A DNA stretch of 64,000 bases. Source: Streptomyces sp. NBC_00670. Its GTDB lineage: Bacteria; Actinomycetota; Actinomycetes; Streptomycetales; Streptomycetaceae. Positions 8,645 to 16,015 of the stretch are shown here, piece by piece. The position numbers and the translations under genes were made by a program. The stretch's first letter is position 1, and each line of letters starts with the position of its first letter. The stretch is taken from NCBI RefSeq assembly GCF_036226765.1, contig NZ_CP109017.1, forward strand, positions 1,875,501 through 1,939,500, written 5' to 3'. A model generated the notes under the pieces. That model was not told where the DNA came from. It searched no databases and saw only the letters and a program-made list of their open reading frames with translations.

Positions 8645-10236
8645 CCGAGAGTGACGGCCTGCGCGCCACGACGACCGATGTTCCCGATGTTCCCGACGGA
8701 CTGACCACCGTCGAGGCCGGCATGTGGCAGGCGTTCCGTGCCGGCACCGTCTACGACCTGCGCAGCGGCGACGCGCGCGTGGACGATCCACACGGCGGCG
8801 CCCCCTGGGGCCCCGAGCGCACGGTCCGCGCCCGCGTGGTGTGCTGGCTGCTGCTCGACGGCCCGCCCGCGCTGGCCGGCCGGGTCGCCTCGCTGAAGCT
8901 GACCGGGGTGCGGATCACCGACCCGCTCGATCTGGCGGGCGGCACCGTCGATCCGTACGTCGAGATCAAGGGCTGCCGCTTCGAGCAGGAGGTACGGCTG
9001 CCGGAGGCCCGGTTCACCACCGTGCGGCTGCTGGACTGCGCGATGCCCCGGCTGGAGGCGGCCCGGGTGCACACCGAGGGCGATCTGCATCTGCCGCGCT
9101 GCCGGGTCCCCGGCGGCATCCGGCTCACCGACGCGCACATAGGCACCGATCTGCTGCTCAACCAGGCGGCCGTGGGCCGGGACCGCACCGGCCGGGCGAT
9201 CGTCGCGGACGGCATCTCGGTCGGCCAGGACCTCCAGGCCGAGATGCTCCACACGGAGGGCGAGCTGAGCCTGCGCAGCGCCCAGGTCGGCGTGTCGCTG
9301 AGCCTGCGGGGCGCCCGGCTGGCCAGTACGGCCACACGGCACGCCCTGAACGCGCCCCAGCTCACCGTCGAACGCACGCTCTACCTGAGCCCCGCCGGAC
9401 TCGGCAACCCGGTGCTGACCAGCGGCACCACCCCGGCCCGCGGCACGCTCGTACAGCGTTTCGAGGCGCTGGGCGGAATCCGCCTCGACGACGGGCGGTT
9501 CGGGGACTCCGTGGACCTGGAGGGCGCCCGGTTCCGCTTCCGGGACGACCAGGAGCTGTCGCTGCGCCGGGTGCAGATGCCCGAGCTGCGCTTCCTCGGG
9601 GAGCGGCCGGAGCGCGGCCGGGTGGTGCTGTCGGGCGCCCGGATCGGCAACCTCGTCGACCGTACGACGAGCTGGCCCGGCCCCGGCCGGCTGCACATGG
9701 GCGGCTTCACCTACGAGAACCTGGTGCCGCAGGACGCCTTCCCGCTCCAGCGGCGCGTGGAATGGGTCACCGCGGCGACCGCCGAGTACGACCCGGAACC
9801 CTACGAACGGCTCGCGGCCGTGCTGCGCGGCTCCGGGGAGGACGAGGACGCCCGCGAGGTGCTGCTCGCCAAGCAGCGCCGCCGTCGGGAGACCCTGCCG
9901 CTCGCCGCGAAGCTGTGGGGGTACGCGCAGGACTGGACGGTGGCCTACGGGTACCGGCCGGGGCGGGCCGCGGTGTGGATGGCGGTGCTGTGGGCGGCCG
10001 CGTCGCTGGCGTTCGCGGGGAACGACCCGCCGCCGGTCGATCCGCAGAAGCATCCGCACTGGAACGCCTCGCTGTTCGCGCTCGACCTGCTGCTGCCGGT
10101 GATCGACCTCGGGCAGGCCGACCAGTGGCGGCTCGCCGGCGGCTGGCAGTGGCTGGCCACGGCGCTGATCCTGCTGGGCTGGGTCCTGGCGACGACGGTG
10201 GCCGCGGGTGTGACGCGGGCGCTGCGGCGGAGCTGA
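8641..10236 (+). CDS. Membrane-anchored protein with beta-helix-like repeats, function unknown
   Basis: I do not recognise a characterised family for this 531-aa protein. Residues of about 60-360 contain degenerate repeats such as GVRITDPLDLAGGTVD, GDLHLPRCRVPGGIRLTDAHIG, GISVGQDLQAEMLHTEG and RLDDGRFGDSVDLEGARFRF. Their spacing of roughly 20 residues and pattern resemble a right-handed beta-helix of the pentapeptide or bactofilin kind. A charged stretch with EDEDAREVLLAKQRRRRETLP follows, then about three hydrophobic helices from residue 440 to the end (AAVWMAVLWAAASLAFAG and WLATALILLGWVLATTVAAG). The GTG at 8641 is taken because the sequence upstream in frame looks non-coding and a short upstream ORF overlaps it. 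It is transcribed divergently from hisD. Confidence 0.7.
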   Translation: MTESDGLRATTTDVPDVPDGLTTVEAGMWQAFRAGTVYDLRSGDARVDDPHGGAPWGPERTVRARVVCWLLLDGPPALAGRVASLKLTGVRITDPLDLAGGTVDPYVEIKGCRFEQEVRLPEARFTTVRLLDCAMPRLEAARVHTEGDLHLPRCRVPGGIRLTDAHIGTDLLLNQAAVGRDRTGRAIVADGISVGQDLQAEMLHTEGELSLRSAQVGVSLSLRGARLASTATRHALNAPQLTVERTLYLSPAGLGNPVLTSGTTPARGTLVQRFEALGGIRLDDGRFGDSVDLEGARFRFRDDQELSLRRVQMPELRFLGERPERGRVVLSGARIGNLVDRTTSWPGPGRLHMGGFTYENLVPQDAFPLQRRVEWVTAATAEYDPEPYERLAAVLRGSGEDEDAREVLLAKQRRRRETLPLAAKLWGYAQDWTVAYGYRPGRAAVWMAVLWAAASLAFAGNDPPPVDPQKHPHWNASLFALDLLLPVIDLGQADQWRLAGGWQWLATALILLGWVLATTVAAGVTRALRRS

Positions 10237-10260
10237 GGGAAGTCCCTCGACGGACCGGGG

Positions 10261-10287
10261 CGCACGGGGCATGCGTACACCCGTGCG
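10261..10287 (+). terminator. Hairpin after the beta-helix gene
   Basis: CGCACGGG and CCCGTGCG form a perfect 8-bp stem with an 11-nt loop, 24 nt after the stop at 10236. There is no T run, as is usual for Streptomyces terminators. Confidence 0.4.
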
Positions 10288-10390
10288 ACAGATGAGGGTT
10301 GCTCACCTTTTACCGCGCCTTGACCCTCCCCCGTACAACCAATTTCCGTTTCGTCCGCACCTCTGGCGCGTGCGCGACCTGGTGTTTTCA

Positions 10391-11605
10391 ATGGTCGACA
10401 CCATGACCCGCTTGCGCGCCCTGCTCCGTACCGCTCGGCCGTCCCGGAACGCTCCGCGACCCGCCGCCGGGCCCGTCCCCGACGGTCTCTCGCGGGCGGG
10501 TGGTCGTGTTCCAGGCGGCCCCGGTTCGGACGGCCCCGGTCCCGGCGATTTTGGTCCGGACGGTCTCGGTCCGGACGGTCTCCTCCCGGGCGGTCTCGTT
10601 CCGGATGACGAGGTGCTGCTCGACGCGCCCGACGACCGCCTCTCCCCCGCGCTCGTCGCGGCCGGCCGCGGCGAGTACGGGCCGGCGGCCGCGCTGCTGG
10701 CCGCCACCCGCGAGGCCGCCGCGTGGGAGGACCGCGACGGCTACGTCCGGCGGCTCGCGCTGTTCGCGCGCTCGCGCGGCGAGTGGTTCGACGACTGGTG
10801 CGCCGCCGACCCGGACTCCCCGGACGCGGCGCTGGTCGGGGCCCAGCTCGCGGTGGACCGCGGCTGGGTCTCCCCGGCCCGCGCCGAACTGCTGCGCCGG
10901 GCGAGTCCGCTGGTCACGGCGGTCGCCGAGAGCGGCGGGGGCGACCCGGTGCCCTGGCGGATCGCCCTGGACCACGCCCGGGGCGTCCGTGCGGGACACA
11001 CCGAGTTCGAGCGGTTGTGGGTGGAGGCCGTGCGCCGCTCCCCGCACCACTACGGGTGCCATGTGGCCGCCCTGCGGTACCTCGCGAGCGCGTGCGACGC
11101 CCGGGGCGGCTCCGGCCCGGCGTGCCACCGCGAGTGCTTCGACTTCGCCGAGCGGGCCGCGCAGGACGCGCTCCCGGGGTCGCTGGTGCAGGCGCTGCCC
11201 GTCCGGGCGGCCCACGCCTACCTCGCCGCACGGGGCGGCGCGGCCGTCTCGCGGTCCCGGCTGGACGCGGCGGCGGACCGGGCCGTCGCGCTCTCCGCCG
11301 GGTACGCGCCGGCCGACCCCTGGCCCGCCGAGGTGCGCAACCTCCTCGCGCACGTGCTGGTCCGCCTGTACCGCTGGGACGACGCGCTGGAGCAGCTGCG
11401 CCTGATCGGCCCGTACGCCATCTCGTTCCCCTGGGAACGGGACGGCGACGACCCGCTCGCCCGGTTCCTGCGGGTACGGGACGGCGTCCGGCTCCGGGCG
11501 GCGCACGGCCGCGCGCCGCACGCGGGCGGTCCGCGCCCCGCGCGCCCACCCGGCGCCTCCGATCCGTACCCGCCGGGTGACCGCACCGGCCGTTCCCGGC
11601 CGTAG
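10391..11605 (+). CDS. Hypothetical helical-repeat (TPR-like) protein
   Basis: This 404-aa protein is not one I can assign. After a basic N-terminus (MVDTMTRLRALLRTARPSRN) there is a low-complexity Gly/Pro linker with repeats of GPDGL up to about residue 75. The rest is helical with repeated Ala-Leu-Arg and Trp residues (WFDDWCAADPDSPDAALVGAQLAVDRGW, HYGCHVAALRYLASACDARGG, LLAHVLVRLYRWDDALEQLRLIG), resembling TPR-like proteins of the DUF4034 kind. No signal peptide or membrane span is evident. The ATG at 10391 is chosen, but no strong SD precedes it; 10403 is another in-frame ATG and 10271 a longer one. Its neighbours give no functional hint. Confidence 0.65.
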   Translation: MVDTMTRLRALLRTARPSRNAPRPAAGPVPDGLSRAGGRVPGGPGSDGPGPGDFGPDGLGPDGLLPGGLVPDDEVLLDAPDDRLSPALVAAGRGEYGPAAALLAATREAAAWEDRDGYVRRLALFARSRGEWFDDWCAADPDSPDAALVGAQLAVDRGWVSPARAELLRRASPLVTAVAESGGGDPVPWRIALDHARGVRAGHTEFERLWVEAVRRSPHHYGCHVAALRYLASACDARGGSGPACHRECFDFAERAAQDALPGSLVQALPVRAAHAYLAARGGAAVSRSRLDAAADRAVALSAGYAPADPWPAEVRNLLAHVLVRLYRWDDALEQLRLIGPYAISFPWERDGDDPLARFLRVRDGVRLRAAHGRAPHAGGPRPARPPGASDPYPPGDRTGRSRP

Positions 11606-11611
11606 GACCAT

Positions 11612-11617
11612 TAGGCT
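11612..11617 (+). promoter_or_regulatory. Leaderless promoter -10 element (TAGGCT)
   Basis: TAGGCT ends 8 nt before the GTG at 11626 and 7 nt after the upstream stop. With no SD present, the mRNA for the LON-domain gene probably begins at its start codon. Confidence 0.5.
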
Positions 11618-11625
11618 GTCCCGTC

Positions 11626-12366
11626 GTGACCATCGTCCGGCTTCCGCTCTTCCCGTTGAACTCGGTGCTGTTCCCGGGGCTCGTGCTTCCGCTGAACGTC
11701 TTCGAGGAGCGTTATCGCGCCATGATGCGCGAGCTGCTGAAGACCCCCGAGGAGGAACCGCGCCGCTTCGCCGTCGTCGCCATCCGCGACGGCCACGAGG
11801 TGGCGCCCAGCGAGCCCGGCATGCCCGATCCGACGGCCGTGCCCGAGCGGGGGCCCGCGGCGGGCTTCGGGGCCGATCCGGCCAAGGCACTGCACGCGGT
11901 GGGCTGCGTCGCGGACGCGGCGACCATCCGGGAGCGGCCCGACGGCACGTTCGAGGTGCTGGCCACCGGCACCACCCGGGTCCGGCTGCTCTCGGTGGAC
12001 GCCTCCGGCGCCTTCCTGACGGCCGAACTGGAGGAGCTGGAGGAGGAGCCGGGCGACGGTGCCGCGACGCTGGCCGAGGGCGTGCTGCGGGCGTTCCGCA
12101 AGTACCAGAAGCGGCTGGCCGGGGCGCGGGAGCGGTCGCTGTCGACCAGCGGGGAGCTCCCCGACGAGCCGTCCGTGGTGTCGTACCTGGTCGCCGCGGC
12201 GGCGATGCTGGACACCCCGGCGAAGCAGCGGCTGCTCCAGGCGCCGGACACCGCCTCGCGGCTGCGGGACGAGCTGAAGCTGCTGCGCGCGGAGACCGCG
12301 ATCATCCGCAATCTGCCGTCGCTGCCGGCGGCGGAACTGACGCGGGGCCCGCAGAGCCTCAACTGA
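11626..12366 (+). CDS. LON peptidase substrate-binding domain protein
   Basis: This 246-aa cytosolic protein consists of a LON substrate-binding (PUA-like) domain without the AAA+ or protease parts of Lon. The N-terminal signature RLPLFPLNSVLFPGLVLPLNVFEERYR is the hallmark of the family. It is followed by FAVVAIRDGHEV, GCVADAATIRERPDGTFEVLATGTTRVRLL, and a helical C-terminal half (LAEGVLRAFRKYQKRLAG). Such proteins are widespread in actinobacteria; their role is not established, and substrate recognition for proteolysis is only an analogy. The GTG at 11626 is supported by the upstream -10 and the immediate family start. The ybaK gene follows 64 nt later and may be co-transcribed. Confidence 0.88.
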   Translation: MTIVRLPLFPLNSVLFPGLVLPLNVFEERYRAMMRELLKTPEEEPRRFAVVAIRDGHEVAPSEPGMPDPTAVPERGPAAGFGADPAKALHAVGCVADAATIRERPDGTFEVLATGTTRVRLLSVDASGAFLTAELEELEEEPGDGAATLAEGVLRAFRKYQKRLAGARERSLSTSGELPDEPSVVSYLVAAAAMLDTPAKQRLLQAPDTASRLRDELKLLRAETAIIRNLPSLPAAELTRGPQSLN

Positions 12367-12430
12367 CCCGGCGCGGGACGGGGTGCGCAGCACGGTACGA
12401 AGACGAACGCGAACACGTACGAGGGCCGGG

Positions 12431-12940
12431 ATGGCGAAGAAGACGAAGAAACAGCAGCAGCCGGGCGGGGGCGGGACCCCGGCCACGGTGGCGCTGACGG
12501 CGGCGGGGGTGGCGTACACGGTCCACTCCTACGACCACGACCCCTCCCACCCCTCGTACGGCGAGGAGGCGGCCGAGGCGATGGGTGTCTCCCCGGACCG
12601 GGTCTTCAAGACGCTGGTGGCCGACGTGGACGGCGCGCTGGTGGTCGGCGTGGTCCCGGTGGCGGGCTCGCTCGACCTGAAGGCGCTCGCGACGGCGGTG
12701 GGCGGCAAGCGCGCGGCGATGGCCGACCCGACGCTGGCCGAGCGGACGACGGGGTACGTACGCGGCGGCATCTCCCCCCTGGGCCAGCGCAAACGCCTGC
12801 GAACGGTCCTGGACGCGTCCGCCTCCGCGCACGCCACGGTGTGCGTGTCGGCGGGCCGACGGGGCCTGGAGGTGGAGCTCGCCCCGGGTGACCTGGCGAC
12901 GCTGACGGGGGCGGTCGTCGCGCCGATCGCGCGGGGCTAG
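12431..12940 (+). CDS. ybaK: YbaK/EbsC-type aminoacyl-tRNA deacylase
   Basis: Members of this family hydrolyse mischarged tRNAs, with YbaK acting on Cys-tRNA(Pro) in trans to ProRS. The 169-aa protein starts with a Lys-rich tail (MAKKTKKQQQ). The YbaK core follows: YTVHSYDHDP, VFKTLVADVDGALVVGVVPVAGSLDLKALA, the conserved GYVRGGISPLGQRKRL loop, and a C-terminal VSAGRRGLEVELAPGDLATL. The catalytic Lys of YbaK corresponds to the Lys in VFKTL. The ATG at 12431 is preceded by GAGGG at a short distance; a longer frame from 12383 adds a non-conserved Arg-rich stretch and is rejected. Substrate specificity is inferred from the family. Confidence 0.9.
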   Translation: MAKKTKKQQQPGGGGTPATVALTAAGVAYTVHSYDHDPSHPSYGEEAAEAMGVSPDRVFKTLVADVDGALVVGVVPVAGSLDLKALATAVGGKRAAMADPTLAERTTGYVRGGISPLGQRKRLRTVLDASASAHATVCVSAGRRGLEVELAPGDLATLTGAVVAPIARG

Positions 12941-12970
12941 CAGGGGCGCGGCTCCCCACTGCGGGCAGTC

Positions 12971-13022
12971 GTGCCGCTGGGGCGGCACGGGTGGGCGCAG
13001 CGGCACCCGGCGAGCGCCGGGT
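12971..13022. terminator. Two hairpins between convergent ybaK and DUF2567 genes
   Basis: The first is GTGCCGC-TGGG-GCGGCAC at 12971-12988. The second is ACCCGGC-GAGC-GCCGGGT at 13005-13022. Both stems are perfect 7-bp inverted repeats with 4-nt loops, placed between two genes that run toward each other, so they could end transcription from either side. Confidence 0.5.
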
Positions 13023-13062
13023 CGCGAAGCCGCCGTGACAGCACCCCCGGCCGACCGTGCCC

Positions 13063-13824
13063 CTAGGCCGCCGGAGGCAACGGCGCCGGCACGGGTTCCG
13101 GGTCCCTCGGGCCGAACAACGCCGTGAGGCCCAGGTGAACGACCAGCGCCGCCAGGGACCACGCCAGCAACGCCCCCTTCGCGCCCAGCTTCAACGGCGC
13201 GGAGAACGTCACCCCCTTGCCCACACTCTTCGCGTGCGCGACCACATCCTGCGCGGGCCCCAGCCAGACCCCCACCCGCCACGCGAGCAACGATCCCAGC
13301 ACGCCGCCCACCGCGAGCGCCACCACCAACGGCACCCCGCCCCGCCGCCGGGCCAGGAACACCACCACCGCGCTCACCGCCCCGAACGCCAGCGCGAGCA
13401 GCGTGAACGTCCCGTCGACCCCGATCGCCTGCTCCCCCTCGCTGTCCTTGAGGTAGACGACCCAGTTCTTGCCGACCACGTCCCCGACCAGCGGCACATG
13501 CGGCGCCAGCCACCACCACAGCACCCCGAGCAGCACCCCCGTCACCGCCACGCCCAGCGCGACGACGACGCCCTCCCGCACTTCGGTCTTCATACCGGGT
13601 CCGTCCTGTGCGTACGACACGCCCGGCCCCTGGCCGAAGGGCCCGGGCACGGCCGCACCGTCGGGCCCCTGCCACCGCTCGTACGCGGGCCCCGGCGCCG
13701 CCGGGGCGGACGGGGCGGGGGCCTGCTGTCCGGCCTGGTCGTGGCGGGACGGTTCCTGCGGGGGCGGAGGAGTCAACGGAACGGTCACCCTGTCATCGTC
13801 GGTCGAGTCGGTCGGTCGCGTCAC
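13063..13824 (-). CDS. DUF2567 family membrane protein
   Basis: This 253-aa protein has a proline-rich cytoplasmic N-terminus of about 70 residues, then four hydrophobic helices (VVVALGVAVTGVLLGVLWWWL, FTLLALAFGAVSAVVVFL, VPLVVALAVGGVLGSLLAW, ALLAWSLAALVVHLGLTALFG). The segment between helices one and two, VGDVVGKNWVVYLKDSEGEQAIG, is the signature of actinobacterial DUF2567 proteins. Its GTG overlaps the stop of the ABC permease gene as GTGA, so it is very likely the third gene of that transporter operon. The function is unknown; an accessory role in the exporter is a plausible inference from the coupling. Confidence 0.8.
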   Translation of the reverse strand: MTRPTDSTDDDRVTVPLTPPPPQEPSRHDQAGQQAPAPSAPAAPGPAYERWQGPDGAAVPGPFGQGPGVSYAQDGPGMKTEVREGVVVALGVAVTGVLLGVLWWWLAPHVPLVGDVVGKNWVVYLKDSEGEQAIGVDGTFTLLALAFGAVSAVVVFLARRRGGVPLVVALAVGGVLGSLLAWRVGVWLGPAQDVVAHAKSVGKGVTFSAPLKLGAKGALLAWSLAALVVHLGLTALFGPRDPEPVPAPLPPAA

Positions 13825-14765
13825 CGGACGGCCGCGCGCCGGTACGCCCAGGTCGCCACGGCCAGCGAGGCGAGCCCGACGCCGGCGCACACGGCGAGGT
13901 CGCCGAGGACGTACATCCAGTCCGGGTGTTCCCCGAACGTCCGCGCGAACGCCTCCACACCGTACGTGGACGGCAGCAGATCGCGCGCGAGGCGGACCAC
14001 CTCCGGCAGCCGGCCGGGCGGGAGCACCCCGAGCAGGAGTGCCGCCGACATGCCGAGCTGGCCGAGCAGGGTGGCGAGTTCGGGGCGCGGGGCGAGCAGC
14101 CCCAGGGCGGCGCCGAGCCCGGCGAGCGCGGCCCCGGCCAGCGGAATCACCGCGGCCAGGATCCACAGATGGCCGAGCGGCAGTCCGAACAGCAGACAGC
14201 CGAAGACGGCGGTGACCACCGTGCCCGGCACGGTGAAGGAGGCGTACGCGCCCGCCGCGCCGAGCACCACGGCGGCCGGCGGCACCGGGAGCGTGGCGTA
14301 GTGGTCGAGGCCGCCGTCGGCGCGGAGCTGCCCGAAGTACTGCGCCAGCAGGTTGAGCGCCACGAAGGCCACGACGAGGACGGAGGAGCCGGCGACCACC
14401 GCGCGCGCCCCGGCGGCGTCGTCCACGACCCCGCGCATGAGGATCATGATGCCGATCGACTGGAACGTCGCCACGAACAGCAGCGGGATGCGGGCGACCC
14501 GGGCGCGGGAGAGCTGCGCCTTGTACACGGCGGCGAGCGCGGGCCACAGCCGGGCCCGCGGTCCGAGGACGGCCGCCTCCGGGGCGGCGTCCGGCACCGC
14601 CCCGGGGGCGGCGGGCAGGATCCCGGCGGGTACGACACTCACGACGCGCTGCTCCTTCTCGCTCGGGGTCTTCTCCCTCGGGGTCTTCTCCCTCGGGGTC
14701 TTCTCCCTCGGGGCGGTCGTTCCGTTCCCCACGGACCGTACGGACGCGGCGCCCGGCGTGCTCAC
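13821..14765 (-). CDS. ABC-2 type transporter permease
   Basis: This is the membrane subunit of the exporter whose ATPase is encoded just upstream. About six hydrophobic helices span residue 95 to the C-terminus (SSVLVVAFVALNLLAQYFGQ, AVVLGAAGAYASFTVPGTVVTAVFG, LWILAAVIPLAGAALAGLGAALGLL, LAVCAGVGLASLAVATWAY), as in ABC-2 permeases. The start is uncertain. The GTG at 14765 gives 314 aa and includes a TPREK repeat in the N-terminal tail. A GTG at 14642 (273 aa, closer to the usual size) has a better SD, AAGGAG with 9-nt spacing. The 3-prime end overlaps the DUF2567 start. The exported substrate is unknown. Confidence 0.85.
   Translation of the reverse strand: MSTPGAASVRSVGNGTTAPREKTPREKTPREKTPSEKEQRVVSVVPAGILPAAPGAVPDAAPEAAVLGPRARLWPALAAVYKAQLSRARVARIPLLFVATFQSIGIMILMRGVVDDAAGARAVVAGSSVLVVAFVALNLLAQYFGQLRADGGLDHYATLPVPPAAVVLGAAGAYASFTVPGTVVTAVFGCLLFGLPLGHLWILAAVIPLAGAALAGLGAALGLLAPRPELATLLGQLGMSAALLLGVLPPGRLPEVVRLARDLLPSTYGVEAFARTFGEHPDWMYVLGDLAVCAGVGLASLAVATWAYRRAAVR
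14662..14706 (-). repeat. 15-bp tandem repeat, three copies
   Basis: The unit CTCGGGGTCTTCTCC (plus strand) occurs at 14662-14676, 14677-14691 and 14692-14706, followed by a partial copy. If translated in the permease frame it encodes TPREK three times. Its length is a multiple of three, so copy-number change would keep the frame. It lies either in the permease N-terminus or in the ATPase-permease spacer, depending on the start used. Confidence 0.85.
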
Positions 14766-14782
14766 CGCCGCACCGGCCCGCC

Positions 14783-15796
14783 TCACGCCTTCACCAGTCC
14801 CCGGACGTCCCCGCCGAGCGCGAGGTAGACGTCCTCCAGGCTGGGCGTGGCGAGGGTGAAGTCGTCCAGGGCGGCGAAGGCGGCGCCGCCGGTGACCGTG
14901 GCGACGACGGCCCTGGCCTCCTCGGGAGCGAGCCGCAGCGTCCAGCGGCGTCCGGACTCGGCGGCGCGGTCGTGCAGGGCGGCGACCTCGGGCACGTCCA
15001 GTGGCGGGCGGTCGCGCCAGACGAGTTCCACGCGGACCTCGCCCGCGACCTCCGCCTTGAGACCCGCGGGCGTGTCGCAGGCGACGACGCGGCCGTGGTG
15101 CAGGACGGCGACCCGGTCGAGGACGGTCTCCGCCTCGATGACGTTGTGCGTGACCAGCAGCACGGTGGTGCCGTGTTCCGCGCGGCGGCGGTCGACGGCG
15201 GCCCACACCGCGCGGCGGGCGACCGGGTCCATGCCGGTGGTGGGCTCGTCCAGCACCAGCAGGGGGCGCTCGCCGACGAGGGCGGCGGCGAAGCAGGCGA
15301 GTCTGCGCTGGCCGCCGGAGAGCTTTTTCAAGGGGCGGGCGGCCAGCGGGGTGAGGCCGAGCTCCTCCAGGACGGCGTCCCGCTCCACGCGGGCCCGGCG
15401 CAGGTCGAGGCCGCGCAGTCGACCGGTCGTCTCGGCGGCCAGCGAGACGGTCAGCTCGTCGAGGGCGGTGGACTCCTGGCCGAGGTAGGCGAGGATGCGG
15501 GAGGCGCGCTCGGGGTGGCGGACGATGTCGTGGCCGAGGATCTCGACGCTGCCGCGGTCGGGGCGCATCAGGCCGGTGAGCTGGCGGACGAGGGTGGACT
15601 TGCCGGCGCCATTGGGGCCGAGCAGGCCGAAGATCTCGCCGCGGCGGACGTCCAGGCGGATGTCGTCGGTGGCGGTGATCTCGGGGATGGCGGGGGTGCC
15701 GCGGCGGGCGCGGGCGGCGGGGTAGGTCTTGGTCAGTCCGCGTACGGCGCACACGACGTCGCCCTGTTGTCGGGTCGGTGCGGTGCGCGTACTCAC
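14783..15796 (-). CDS. ABC transporter ATP-binding protein
   Basis: This 337-aa ATPase drives the adjacent ABC-2 permease. It carries Walker A GPNGAGKST near residue 63, the Q-loop YLGQES, the ABC signature LSGGQRR, Walker B LLVLDEPTTGMDP and the switch His in LLVTHNVIEAE. A C-terminal extension of about 90 residues (VRVELVWRDRPPLDVPEV...) is like that of DrrA or CcmA-type drug and lipid exporters. GTG at 15796 is chosen since an upstream non-coding repeat begins shortly before it. The permease follows within 20 nt or so, then DUF2567, giving a three-gene unit. Specificity cannot be read from the sequence. Confidence 0.93.
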   Translation of the reverse strand: MSTRTAPTRQQGDVVCAVRGLTKTYPAARARRGTPAIPEITATDDIRLDVRRGEIFGLLGPNGAGKSTLVRQLTGLMRPDRGSVEILGHDIVRHPERASRILAYLGQESTALDELTVSLAAETTGRLRGLDLRRARVERDAVLEELGLTPLAARPLKKLSGGQRRLACFAAALVGERPLLVLDEPTTGMDPVARRAVWAAVDRRRAEHGTTVLLVTHNVIEAETVLDRVAVLHHGRVVACDTPAGLKAEVAGEVRVELVWRDRPPLDVPEVAALHDRAAESGRRWTLRLAPEEARAVVATVTGGAAFAALDDFTLATPSLEDVYLALGGDVRGLVKA

Positions 15797-15855
15797 AAAG
15801 GACGAGACTACGGGGTATCGCCGACAAACCCTCGCCGGGGTGGCGCCCGGAGGGC

Positions 15856-16010
15856 TTTTCTCGCCCCCGCCGCCCTTACCCTTCCCATCCCTTCAAGGGG
15901 CTCCGCCCCTTGGACCCCGGGGTACGTTGTCGGCTGACCGCCGGTGGGGGCTTGTCGCGCACCCCGCGGCGGAGCCGCGCAGACAACACAGCCCCGCGCC
16001 CCGACGGCGC
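15856..16010. repeat. Intergenic repeat, copy A
   Basis: This GC-rich block shares its core with copies at 36844-37020 and 61468-61610: TTCTCGCCCCCGCCGCCC, then CTTCCCATCC, GGGGCTCCGCCCC, and a CCCCGCGCCCC segment. It lies between the ABC ATPase gene and the NYN gene. Such short-hairpin intergenic repeats recur in Streptomyces genomes, and each copy here contains self-complementary segments that could act as terminators. I see no coding capacity. Confidence 0.7.
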
Positions 16011-16015
16011 GCCCC

